Shown: piece by piece, positions 7,999 through 14,818 of the stretch
How the letters are laid out: each line of letters opens with the position of its first letter
Position numbering within the stretch: the first letter of the stretch is position 1
Made by a program: the position numbers and the translations under genes
The notes under the pieces: generated by a model
What the model was told of the DNA's origin: nothing
Seen by the model: only the letters and a program-made list of their open reading frames with translations
Database searches by the model: none
Assembly: GCA_945897795.1 (NCBI GenBank)
Contig: CAMDFT010000020.1
Span: forward strand, 1 to 40,182
DNA: 40,182 nucleotides
Direction: 5' to 3'
Source: Limnohabitans sp. Rim8
GTDB lineage: Bacteria; Pseudomonadota; Gammaproteobacteria; Burkholderiales; Burkholderiaceae_C

Positions 7999-8096
7999 AT
8001 GAACGTGGGCATGACCCGCGCACGGCGCAAGTTGTTGCTGGTGGGCGATTCGTCCAGGCTTTGCAGGCATCCGTTTTTGGCGAGTTGTTGGCTTAT
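7999..8096 (+). pseudogene. second, partial copy of the helicase 3' end (motif VI region)
   Basis: From 7999 the sequence repeats 7005-7102 of the helicase gene almost base for base: the frame reads MNVGMTRARRKLLLVGDSSR and then LCRHPF before a small length difference in a T-run shifts the frame. Differences are two CTG to TTG changes, one C to G, and the T-run. Similarity begins abruptly at ATGAACGTGGGC and fades after about 8096. The two copies are direct repeats 994 bp apart that enclose the vapBC pair. Confidence 0.75.
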
Positions 8097-8323
8097 GAAA
8101 GCGAGTGGGAAGCTTCCCTCCGGCGCTTGAGATGGGCAATCAGAAATAATTTGTGGGCGGTCTTGAACTACGTGTGCCGCACAACCGTTACGGTGATGGG
8201 GTTCCGCGGTATTGCACAGCGATAGAGGGATGGGGTGAGGGCGATGCCCAGTTGGCAAAAGCCAGTGGGACATCCGATAGACCGGGCAAGTCGAAGGGGG
8301 TCTAGAGAGCCTTCTCCCTCTCT
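8097..8323. other. non-coding stretch between gene remnants
   Basis: No convincing coding region, RNA or hairpin terminator is seen here. It separates the duplicated helicase end from further remnants and probably contains sequence decayed past recognition. Confidence 0.4.
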
Positions 8324-8473
8324 TCAATTGAATTTAATGTCGTATTGCAGGCCAATCTTCTCCATGATCTCTGCTGTTGGCCCCATGTTTTGAATGAATT
8401 CCTGCATCAACGTTTCTGCAAAGGCTGGATTGGCTGTGATGGCTTGAAATTTTTTATATTCAGGTCTTTGCAT
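8324..8473 (-). pseudogene. unidentified C-terminal fragment
   Basis: A minus-strand frame reads MQRPEYKKFQAITANPAFAE and continues for 49 residues, ending IGLQYDIKFN and TGA. The frame stays open upstream of the ATG for roughly 30 more codons, where it overlaps the transposase tail on the other strand. The composition is protein-like (helical, no stops, sensible codons), but I do not recognise the family. It may be the end of a truncated gene; a chance frame cannot be excluded. Confidence 0.3.
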
Positions 8474-8493
8474 GATGGTGCCCAGGACAAAGA

Positions 8494-8656
8494 GATTTTG
8501 CAAAAGCGCAAAACGGTTTACGAAGAAGCCAAGTGCAGCAAACCGGGGCGATGGAAGTCAAGGCAAACGCGCAACTGGGAGCACATCAAAGAGGTGTGGC
8601 TGAATCCGCCGCGGGAGCATCTGAGGACGCCAGAAAAAGTGGCGATGGCCGTTTAG
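8494..8656 (+). pseudogene. C-terminal tail of an IS3-type transposase
   Basis: The plus-strand frame reads LQKRKTVYEEAKCSKPGRWK, then SRQTRNWEHIKEVWLNPPRE and runs to TAG at 8654-8656. The R-W-x-x-R-Q-T-R-N-W-x-x-x-x-x-V-x-L-N-P pattern is the usual end of IS3-family (OrfB, integrase-type) transposases, where it follows the DDE domain. The DDE domain itself is absent, and so is any recognisable IS end. It abuts the methylase remnant at about 8657. Confidence 0.5.
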
Positions 8657-8869
8657 AAAAGCGGACAACTTTGTTGACAAACACCGCCTGCGCTCCGCCG
8701 AGCTTTTTGACGTTCAGCTCGAAGGTGGCAACGCGTTTGTCGGTGATGCCAAAGATTTCAAAGAAATCGATCCAAAAGGGCTTGGCCTGGCTGTCTTCGT
8801 TGCAGGCGTCGGCCCAGGTCTTGATGAAAGCAATGCCCTGGATTTTATTTCGTTCCAGTTAAGACCCAT
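8657..8869 (-). pseudogene. N-terminal remnant of an N6-adenine DNA methylase (MmeI-like)
   Basis: On the minus strand ATG at 8867-8869 starts MGLNWNEIKSRA, and then one base out of frame the sequence continues as AFIKTWADACNEDSQAKPFW, IDFFEIFGITDKRVATFELN and VKKLGGAQ. This is the N-terminal domain of large class I SAM-dependent DNA methyltransferases of the MmeI/type IIL kind (W-N-E-I, E-W-A, A-K-x-F-W-x-x-F-F-x-x-F-G-I, R-V-A-T-F-E, V-K-K-L). A frameshift lies near codon 12, and everything after about residue 70 is lost, just where the transposase tail begins. A restriction-modification gene has been destroyed here. Confidence 0.65.
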
Positions 8870-8989
8870 TTGGTGCTCATAAAGTGAGCTTGGATAGTAT
8901 CTTAAAGTATTTTAATTGTTATAGTTTGTAGCTCTATGGGAGTAACTGCATGGTCATTTCCCGGCCTGAGGGCCGGGGATTCTTACGGG

Positions 8990-9265
8990 TCAAGCGGCCA
9001 AGCGCTCAATCTTGGGGCGCTTGACCTTGCCCGCTTGATAAAGGTCGTGTTGCATCTGCATGCCCGCCCACATTTCGGCACTGGTGCCGAAGGCTTGCGC
9101 GAGGCGGTAGGCCATGTCGGCAGAGATTCCGGATGCGCCTGACACCACTCGCGAGAGCGTGACTCGGTTGACGCCCAGCTTGACAGCGGCCTCGGTGATG
9201 GTGATGTCACCCAGATATTCCCGAAGGACTTCCCCTGGGTGCGGGGGGTTGTGCATGCGAGTCAT
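8990..9265 (-). CDS. higA: HigA/VapI-type XRE antitoxin
   Basis: 91 residues. [20 protein letters not shown], then [20 protein letters not shown] (helix-turn-helix) and [20 protein letters not shown] is the complete HigA antidote of the HigBA family: H-P-G-E-x-L, T-x-x-x-x-A-x-x-L-G-V-x-R-x-x-L-S-x-x-x-x-G, R-L-x-x-x-F-G-T-S-x-E-x-W. The ATG at 9265 has GAGG six bases upstream; ATG 9256 is possible. The toxin gene is missing: only its first codons remain, fused in frame upstream. So the antitoxin is intact but alone. Confidence 0.88.
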   Translation of the reverse strand: MTRMHNPPHPGEVLREYLGDITITEAAVKLGVNRVTLSRVVSGASGISADMAYRLAQAFGTSAEMWAGMQMQHDLYQAGKVKRPKIERLAA

Positions 9266-9319
9266 GACGGCCTCAAAAAAGCGTTGCAGGCTATTGTGAC
9301 GAAATGTCTTGAACAATTC
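9266..9319 (-). pseudogene. N-terminal stub of a deleted HigB toxin, in frame with higA
   Basis: The frame directly upstream of higA reads [16 protein letters not shown] and runs straight into the higA ATG. HigB toxins begin M-I-K-S/T-F-R-H-K-G-L-x-x-F-F-E, so this is the HigB start followed by loss of the other 75 or so codons. The frame is open back to 9328 (MRHE before LFKTF). The deletion leaves the higA ribosome binding site (GAGG) inside the stub. Confidence 0.7.
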
Positions 9320-9430
9320 GTGGCGCATTGGAGTGTTAAGCGCTTGGCGCTACAACTTGATCAATAAACCGCATCCGTCACGATATCAAGTTTGTTGATG
9401 TACAGATCAAGGGTGGCTTGCTGCACCAAC

Positions 9431-9464
9431 TTGCCAAACTGGCGCGATAATTTATAATAGCGCC
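9431..9464 (+). promoter_or_regulatory. promoter of the fic-like gene with overlapping palindrome; probably leaderless
   Basis: A -35 TTGCCA (9431-9436), 16 bp, and a -10 TATAAT (9453-9458) fit a sigma-70 promoter. The expected start of transcription at about 9465 is only some four bases before the ATG at 9469, so the mRNA would be leaderless or nearly so, and no Shine-Dalgarno is present. A palindrome GGCGC-N14-GCGCC (9441-9464), with further symmetry inside, covers the -10 and suggests repression. Confidence 0.55.
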
Positions 9465-9468
9465 AATC

Positions 9469-10875
9469 ATGTCAGACTTTAACGCTCAACTCTTGACTGC
9501 CATTCAGGCACAGCCGGATGGTTTATCGCTTGCGCAAGCCTGTGTTTCTTGGCCCGATGTGCCGCGTCGCAGCTTGCAAAGAGCCTTGGCGCAAGCAGTG
9601 GTTGATGGTCAAATCGCGCCAATCGGCAAGGCGCGAGCTACCCGTTATGTGGCCAATTTAGAAATCGCGCCAAAAGTGTTGGCTTACGCTTTGCCCACGT
9701 CCGTGGGCTTGTCAGAGTCGTCCGCTTGGCGCGCCGAAGAGGAACTCTCCACGGGCCAGTGGCCGCTCTCGCCCGACAGCAAAGACATTCGAGCTTATCT
9801 GGCCAAGCCATGGGGCACGCGCCAAGCCGTGGGTTACCAGTCCGAGTTTTTGCAGGCCTACCAACCCAACGCCACGTTTTATCTGCCCCAGCCTGTGCGG
9901 GCGCAGTTGCACCGCATGGGCCGCACCGGGCCGGGGCCGCAACCTGCGGGCACTTATGGCCGTGCCGTGCTCGACCGTTTGCTGATCGATTTATCTTGGG
10001 CGTCCAGCCATCTGGAGGGCAACACCTATTCGCGCCTGGACACCCGCGCCCTGATCGCGCACGGGCAGCAGGCCCAAGGCCACGGCGTGACCGAAACGCA
10101 GATGATCCTGAACCACAAGGCCGCCATCGAGCTGCTCATGGACAACGTGGACGCGCCACAGCTCAGCCGCTATCTGCTGATGAACCTGCACAGCGCCCTG
10201 TCAGAAAACCTGCTTGAAAGCCCCGAGGACGAAGGCCGCCTGCGCTTGCACCCGGTGCAAATTGGGCAAAGCCCATACCAGCCGCCGTCGGGCCAGTCGC
10301 TCATTAGCACTTTGCTCGATGAAGCGCTGGCCAAATTCAACGCCATCGAAGACCCGTTTGAGCAGTCGTTTTTTGCCATGGTGCACTTGCCGTATTTGCA
10401 GCCTTTTGCCGACTGCAACAAGCGCACTTCACGCCTGCTGGCCAATTGGCCGCTGCTGCGGGCCAACCTGTGCCCGCTCACGTTTTTGGGTGTGTCGCAG
10501 GATTGGTATACCGCCTCGGTGCTGGGTGTTTACGAGATGAGGCGCGTGGAGCTGCTGCGCGATTTGTTCATGTGGGCCTATGAGCGCTCGACCAAGGAAT
10601 ATTTGACGGCCAAGTTCAGCGTGGTCGAGCCCGATGTGCTGCGCCTGACTTACCGCGATGCCATTCGCCAGATCGTCAAAGCCGTGGTGCAAAACCCCGA
10701 GCAAGACGCGCAGGCGCTGGTGGCCACCCAAGTGGATTTGGCGGCGCCTGGCCCGGATCGTGAAAATGTTCGGGCCTTGGTCATGCAAGAGCTGCGCCGT
10801 TTGCACGAAGGCGTGTTGGCCCGTTATGGTTTGCGCCCTTCTGAGTTGGAGCGCTGGCGCAGCATTCAGGGGTGA
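9469..10875 (+). CDS. Fic-family protein with non-canonical active site
   Basis: 468 residues. The N-terminal 75 residues look like a winged helix (SLAQACVSWPDVPRRSLQRA). Then comes a helical Fic domain: an inhibitory-helix motif S-x-x-x-E-G in WASSHLEGNTYS places it in the self-inhibited class, and the core motif is PYLQPFADCNKRTSRLLAN. In AMPylating Fic proteins this is H-P-F-x-D/E-G-N-G-R-x-x-R; here the catalytic His is Gln and both glycines are changed (C, K), while the second Asn/Lys/Arg part stays. This N-K-R variant occurs in a subgroup of Fic proteins, so it is probably functional, but AMP transfer by the usual mechanism is doubtful. Gene-alone context beside higA; it may bind its own promoter. 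Confidence 0.8.
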   Translation: MSDFNAQLLTAIQAQPDGLSLAQACVSWPDVPRRSLQRALAQAVVDGQIAPIGKARATRYVANLEIAPKVLAYALPTSVGLSESSAWRAEEELSTGQWPLSPDSKDIRAYLAKPWGTRQAVGYQSEFLQAYQPNATFYLPQPVRAQLHRMGRTGPGPQPAGTYGRAVLDRLLIDLSWASSHLEGNTYSRLDTRALIAHGQQAQGHGVTETQMILNHKAAIELLMDNVDAPQLSRYLLMNLHSALSENLLESPEDEGRLRLHPVQIGQSPYQPPSGQSLISTLLDEALAKFNAIEDPFEQSFFAMVHLPYLQPFADCNKRTSRLLANWPLLRANLCPLTFLGVSQDWYTASVLGVYEMRRVELLRDLFMWAYERSTKEYLTAKFSVVEPDVLRLTYRDAIRQIVKAVVQNPEQDAQALVATQVDLAAPGPDRENVRALVMQELRRLHEGVLARYGLRPSELERWRSIQG

Positions 10876-10900
10876 TTTGTCGCTGCGCGAAGTGATGCTC

Positions 10901-11004
10901 GTCGGGGCTGAAGCCGCCGACCTACGAGAGACGTATTGCTTGTCGGGGCTGAAGCCGCCGACCTGCGGGAGACGCTCCCTGTAGGTCGGAGCTTCAGCTC
11001 CGAC
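10901..11004. repeat. cluster of three REP-like palindromes
   Basis: Two direct copies of GTCGGGGCTGAAGCCGCCGAC (10901-10921 and 10942-10962) about 41 bp apart, followed by a third, GTCGGAGCTTCAGCTCCGAC (10985-11004), a perfect 9-bp stem with a two-base loop. Each can fold into a hairpin with G/C-rich stem. The pattern is that of repetitive extragenic palindromes (a BIME-like cluster) that are spread by RAYT transposases. They sit between the ends of the fic-like gene and the convergent HDAC-like gene, where they could also stop transcription from both sides. Confidence 0.7.
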
Positions 11005-11036
11005 ATGGCGGTGGTGAACCGCTGTGGCCTGCCTGT

Positions 11037-12089
11037 TCAGCCGCGCAACCCTTCCAATACATTCACCGTGTTCACCCCCACCTCAGCCACGGCGTAGCCC
11101 CCTTCAAACGTCAAGACCGTGGGCAACCTCAGTTGCGCGATGGCGCGGCCCAGTTGCAGGTAGTCGGCACTGCGCAACTTAAAGCCCGAGATCGGGTCGC
11201 CCTCAAACGTGTCCAGCCCCAGCGGCACCACCAGCGCCTGCGGCGCAAAGTCAGCTACCGCCTGCAAAGCGGTTTGCAGCGTGGCCCACCAAACGTCAAA
11301 CCCGGTGCCTCGCGTCAGCGGCAAGTTCATGTTGAAGCCTTCGCCCGCGCCGTGCCCGCGCTCGTCGGCATGGCCCAAAAAGAAGGGGTATTCGGTGCGC
11401 GGATCGCCGTGGATGGACACCGTCAGCACATCGCTGCGCTCATAAAAACAAGTCTGCGTGCCGTTGCCGTGGTGGTAGTCCACATCCAAAACGGCCACGC
11501 GCTGCACGCCCCCATCGCGCAGGGCCTGCGCGGCCACAGCGGCGTTGTTGATGAAGCAATAGCCGCCCATGTAGTTGGGGCCTGCGTGGTGGCCCGGCGG
11601 GCGGGTCAGCGCCATGGCGAACCGCTCGCCCCTCAGCACCACTTGCGCGGCAGCCAGTGCGCAAGCAGCGCCCCCGCGCGCTGCGGCCCAGCTGCCCGCC
11701 ATCAAGGGCGTGCCCGAGTCAAACGCGTATTGCCCCAGCCGAGCCGCAAAGTTGAGCGGTGGCACATCGGTGCGAAAAGCGTGTTTGGAGGCCAGCGGCC
11801 AGACCGAGGGCAGGGCGTCGCGCTCGGCATTGGCCGGGTCCAGCGCCACCCAGTCGTGCCACGCGCTGGCCAAAAAAGCCAGATAGTCCGGCGCATGCAC
11901 GCGGGCCATGGCGGCGTCCACATCCAGCGATGTATCGGGCGTCAGTAACTGCCCCACCGGGCGGCGTTGCAGTTCATCCAGCACATAGTGCAAACGGTCG
12001 GGCACTTCGTGGCAATCAACCATGCGGCCTCGGAACATTTCCTGGCGGCCTGCGTGCTCTGCGTGGTGGGTGTTGTGGAAGATTTTCAT
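11037..12089 (-). CDS. histone deacetylase-family amidohydrolase (acetylpolyamine amidohydrolase-like)
   Basis: 350 residues. Zinc-dependent deacetylase of the arginase/HDAC fold. Visible: RPPGHHAGPNYMGGYCFINN (active-site His pair), AVLDVDYHHGNGTQ (zinc-binding Asp and His), the second zinc Asp in PLGLDTFEGDP and the catalytic Tyr in FEGGYAV. Bacterial members of this group remove acetyl groups from polyamines or related amines rather than from histones; which substrate this one uses cannot be read from the sequence. ATG 12089 gives MKIFHNTHHAEHA, the usual start; an upstream ATG at 12131 adds 14 residues without similarity. Confidence 0.88.
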   Translation of the reverse strand: MKIFHNTHHAEHAGRQEMFRGRMVDCHEVPDRLHYVLDELQRRPVGQLLTPDTSLDVDAAMARVHAPDYLAFLASAWHDWVALDPANAERDALPSVWPLASKHAFRTDVPPLNFAARLGQYAFDSGTPLMAGSWAAARGGAACALAAAQVVLRGERFAMALTRPPGHHAGPNYMGGYCFINNAAVAAQALRDGGVQRVAVLDVDYHHGNGTQTCFYERSDVLTVSIHGDPRTEYPFFLGHADERGHGAGEGFNMNLPLTRGTGFDVWWATLQTALQAVADFAPQALVVPLGLDTFEGDPISGFKLRSADYLQLGRAIAQLRLPTVLTFEGGYAVAEVGVNTVNVLEGLRG

Positions 12090-12210
12090 GTGGGATGCAG
12101 TTCGTTGAGTTTCGAGTTTGCCAGCGTTCAACGGGGCATCAGGGATTCTGTTTGACAGTCCTGGGAATTGCGGTCAGATTAGACAGATGACCAGTTGAAG
12201 GAGGTAAGAG

Positions 12211-12468
12211 ATGCGGACATGGCCAGTACAAGAAGCGAAAGCGCGGTTCAGTGAGTTTTTGAATGCTTGCCTGCTCGAAGGGCCCCAAATGGTCACGCGG
12301 CGCGGCACCGAAGCGGCAGTGTTGGTGTCTGTTCAAGAGTGGCGGCGGTTGCAGTCGGCAGCCCGCCCATCGTTAAAACAACTGCTGCTGTCTGACCAGG
12401 CCCGAACTGACTTGGTCGTTGCGCCACGCGGGCAAGCCAAGCGTAGCCCTGTGGAGCCAATGCTCTGA
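12211..12468 (+). CDS. Phd/YefM-family antitoxin, no toxin beside it
   Basis: 85 residues. MRTWPVQEAKARFSEFLNAC and VTRRGTEAAVLVSVQEW are the Phd/YefM DNA-binding domain; the C-terminal half (LKQLLLSDQARTDLVV) is the toxin-binding region. A very strong ribosome binding site, AAGGAGGT, stands seven bases before the ATG. In this subgroup a PIN or Doc toxin gene normally starts at the end of the antitoxin gene, but here the last codons are ATG CTC TGA and nothing like a toxin follows before the convergent osmC-like gene. So it is an orphan, perhaps kept as protection against a related toxin elsewhere. Confidence 0.82.
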   Translation: MRTWPVQEAKARFSEFLNACLLEGPQMVTRRGTEAAVLVSVQEWRRLQSAARPSLKQLLLSDQARTDLVVAPRGQAKRSPVEPML

Positions 12469-12501
12469 CACAACGCGATCTGTTACAGAAGCCATTGGAC
12501 C

Positions 12502-12975
12502 TCAATGAGCCACTTGCCTTGGCTCGCAACGAACGTCTGTCTTGACAGAGTTGGCAATAAAACATTCTTCGTGGGCCAAGTGGTGCATCTCTTGCAGCTG
12601 AGCCTGGGTCGGTATCTTGTCACCAGAAAATTTAACCTCGGGGCGAAGCGTGACGGTGGTCATCATGAGCTTGCCTTCTGGGTTTTTGCCCATCACGCCC
12701 TCTGCTGCGTCATGGTAGGTGTCGACCACAAAACCATGTTTGACTGCAAAGGATAAAAACCAAAGCATGTGGCAGCTGGACAGTGACACGACGAAGGCCT
12801 CTTCGGGGTCTACGGCATCGACCACGGAGTAGGGCAGTGGAACAACGTGAGGGGATGAAGAGCCCGCAATTTCAATGCCGCTGTCGAAGCGCAGGGTGTG
12901 CTGGCGGCTGTAGCGGTTGTCGGTGAACTTCTGATCAGATCGAGCCCAAAGAATTTCGGCGGTGTAGGTGGCCAT
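12502..12975 (-). CDS. OsmC-family peroxide-reducing protein
   Basis: 157 residues. OsmC/Ohr-family thiol peroxidase, which reduces organic hydroperoxides with two cysteines. Both are present in the right setting: VVSLSSCHMLWFLSF and HEECFIANSVKTDV. The N-terminus (MATYTAEILWARSD) and the GKNPEGKLMMTTVTLRP strand are typical of the OsmC rather than the Ohr branch. Cytoplasmic. The gene ends 33 bp from the convergent phd-like gene. Confidence 0.88.
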   Translation of the reverse strand: MATYTAEILWARSDQKFTDNRYSRQHTLRFDSGIEIAGSSSPHVVPLPYSVVDAVDPEEAFVVSLSSCHMLWFLSFAVKHGFVVDTYHDAAEGVMGKNPEGKLMMTTVTLRPEVKFSGDKIPTQAQLQEMHHLAHEECFIANSVKTDVRCEPRQVAH

Positions 12976-13042
12976 GTGGTTTGTCGCTTCCCTGTGCGTG
13001 AGTTTTTTTCAGAGCCTTAAAGCAGGTGTGAGTGACCTGAAG

Positions 13043-13522
13043 TCAATCTGCCGTATGACTTTGGAGGTCCATCGTCATGAAGACGCTATGGGGGTCGAGT
13101 TGGTAGTCGCCAAAGGGGCCGCAGGGTCGGAATCCAGCACTCTCATACAGTTTGTGCGCTGGCGCAAACGTGCTGGCTGGCCCGGTCTCCAGGCTCAGTC
13201 GTTGGTAGCCACGCACGATGGCTTCGCTGATGATGTGATTCAGAATGGCACGACCCGCGCCCAGTCGCCGATTCACGTTTAGGGTTCGCATGGATTTGAT
13301 CTCGCCATGATCAAGGGACAGTTCCTTGAGGGCACCACATCCCAAAAGCTGATCGCCATCACGAGCGGACCAGAAGGTGATTTCGGGCCTCTTGAGTTGG
13401 TCCACATCGAGCGCATGCACGCTTTCAGGCGGTGAAAGTTCATGCATGTGGCGCAGGTGCTCGTCGAGCAGCGCATACACATCTGGCCGAGCGGGATCGT
13501 CGGGTGCAATGGTCATGGACAT
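13043..13522 (-). CDS. GNAT-family N-acetyltransferase
   Basis: 159 residues. The acetyl-CoA binding loop is slightly degenerate but recognisable (NVNRRLGAGRAILNHIISEA, from the usual R-x-x-G-x-G/A), followed by RGYQRLSLETGPASTFAPAH and KLYESAGFRPCGPFGDY, the last being the usual end of the YafP/ElaA-like GNATs acting on small molecules. The likely start is ATG 13522 (MSMTIAPDD) or ATG 13516; a TTG at 13552 would extend it but has no good ribosome site. It follows the crotonase gene on the same strand within 40 bp. Substrate unknown. Confidence 0.82.
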   Translation of the reverse strand: MSMTIAPDDPARPDVYALLDEHLRHMHELSPPESVHALDVDQLKRPEITFWSARDGDQLLGCGALKELSLDHGEIKSMRTLNVNRRLGAGRAILNHIISEAIVRGYQRLSLETGPASTFAPAHKLYESAGFRPCGPFGDYQLDPHSVFMTMDLQSHTAD

Positions 13523-13558
13523 GGCGAGTGGTGTTCTCGTGTGGTGGCTCAATTCGCT

Positions 13559-14401
13559 TCAGCCAAATTCCCGAAACCCCTTGAGCGCAGGCAGCGGCGC
13601 AAAGTTGGCCTCGCGTTTTTGCTGAAACGCGCTAATAGCCTCGCGCACGTTGGTGTTGCTCCAGATCGCGCCTTGCAGCCAGCCCATGTGGCGCAGGCTG
13701 TCTTCGGTGCTGTGGTCGCGGGCGTAGTGCAGCACTTGCTTGGTGCCCCAGATGGCCACGGGGGGTTTGCTGGCTATTTCTTTGGCCGCTTGCAGGGCGG
13801 CGGCCACGGTGGCTTCGTGGGTGGGCAGCACCTCGTTCACCAGGCCGTGGGCCAGGGCTTTGTCGGCACTCAGGCGGCGGCCCGTGTAGGCCAGTTCTTT
13901 GACCAATGCCATGGGCAGCAGTTTGGGCAGGCGCTGCAGCGTGCCCACGTCGGCCACCATGCCGATGTTGATTTCCTGGATGCAGAAGAAGGCATCGGCA
14001 GAGGCATAGCGCATGCAGCAGGCGGTGACCATGTCTACCGCGCCGCCAATGCAGCCGCCGTGGATGGCGGCAATGACCGGGATGCGCAGTTCTTCGAGCA
14101 GGGTGAAGGTGTGCTGCATGTCGGTCAGCAGGTCATACACGGCTGAGCGGCCTTCGGCGCTGGTGTCGTCCATCTGGATGGCGCTGCCAAAGGTCTGCAG
14201 GTCCATACCCGCGCTGAAGTGCTTGCCGGTGCTGGAGATGACCAGCGCCCGCGCTGTGCCCGCCTTGTGGATGTCGGTCAGCACCTCGTGCAGCTCGCGC
14301 CAGAAGGTCGGGTGCATGGTGTTCATCGCCTCGGGGCGGTTCATCACCAAGTGGGCAATGTGGTTTTCAGTCGCGAGGGAAAAGCATTTCAGATCGTTCA
14401 T
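13559..14401 (-). CDS. crotonase, probably delta3,5-delta2,4-dienoyl-CoA isomerase
   Basis: 280 residues. Enoyl-CoA hydratase/isomerase superfamily. The oxyanion-hole segments are GKHFSAGMDL and HGGCIGGAVDMVTACCMRYA. The following stretch, FCIQEINIGMVADVGTLQRL, has the Glu and Asp that mark dienoyl-CoA isomerases (ECH1 type) rather than ordinary hydratases, so it may help degrade unsaturated fatty acids with odd-position double bonds. It starts with ATG 14401 (GGAG upstream). It stands apart from other fatty-acid genes in the window and probably shares a transcript with the acetyltransferase downstream. Confidence 0.85.
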   Translation of the reverse strand: MNDLKCFSLATENHIAHLVMNRPEAMNTMHPTFWRELHEVLTDIHKAGTARALVISSTGKHFSAGMDLQTFGSAIQMDDTSAEGRSAVYDLLTDMQHTFTLLEELRIPVIAAIHGGCIGGAVDMVTACCMRYASADAFFCIQEINIGMVADVGTLQRLPKLLPMALVKELAYTGRRLSADKALAHGLVNEVLPTHEATVAAALQAAKEIASKPPVAIWGTKQVLHYARDHSTEDSLRHMGWLQGAIWSNTNVREAISAFQQKREANFAPLPALKGFREFG

Positions 14402-14459
14402 GGGGGGACTCCTATTCCAAACAATGTAGCCGTTTGACTGGGGCGGGCGTGTCCCGGTT

Positions 14460-14508
14460 TTGACCGAGTTGGACCTGACTGGTCAATTTTCGTAAATGAT
14501 AGTAATAT
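14460..14508 (+). promoter_or_regulatory. promoter/operator region of brnTA
   Basis: TTGACC (14460-14465) and GGTCAA (14481-14486) form an inverted repeat with 15 bases between. A possible -35 TGGTCA (14480-14485), 17 bp and a -10 TAATAT (14503-14508) would start transcription at about 14515, right at the ATG of brnT, which has no Shine-Dalgarno sequence. The inverted repeat overlaps the -35 and is a candidate site for the BrnA repressor. Confidence 0.4.
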
Positions 14509-14515
14509 ACAAAAC

Positions 14516-14818
14516 ATGATTGATCTTTCAAGCATCGTCGGCTTTGAATGGGATGCGGGCAACGAGCGAAAGAATGACAAACACGGTGTGAGCATGGCAG
14601 AGGCCGAACAGGTTTTCTTCAATGCGCCCTTGCTGTTGTTGGACGACGTTGCTCACAGCCAAAGTGAACCTAGGCTTCATGCGCTGGGGGCGACGGATGA
14701 AGGGCGACGATTGCACATCACCTTCACTTTGCGCCGATCGGGCGAGTTGATTCGCGTGATATCAGCGCGGAACATGCACAGAAAGGAGCGCAGTGTTTAT
14801 GAGCAAGCAGACAGCTAA
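14516..14818 (+). CDS. brnT: BrnT-family toxin
   Basis: 100 residues. BrnT is a RelE-fold ribonuclease. Recognised by VGFEWDAGNERKNDKHGVSM, AEAEQVFFNAPLLLLDD, RLHALGATDEGRRLHITFTL and the C-terminal ISARNMHRKERSVYEQ (I-S-A-R-x-M-x-x-K-E-R-x-x-Y), all standard for the family. Toxin comes first in the operon, as usual for brnTA. No ribosome binding site precedes the ATG; with the promoter proposed just upstream it would be translated as a leaderless message. Overlaps brnA. Confidence 0.93.
   Translation: MIDLSSIVGFEWDAGNERKNDKHGVSMAEAEQVFFNAPLLLLDDVAHSQSEPRLHALGATDEGRRLHITFTLRRSGELIRVISARNMHRKERSVYEQADS

Noticed and set aside
10901-11004. CRISPR-like array
   Set aside because: Only three palindromic units with differing sequence and irregular spacing, and no cas genes; it fits REP elements.
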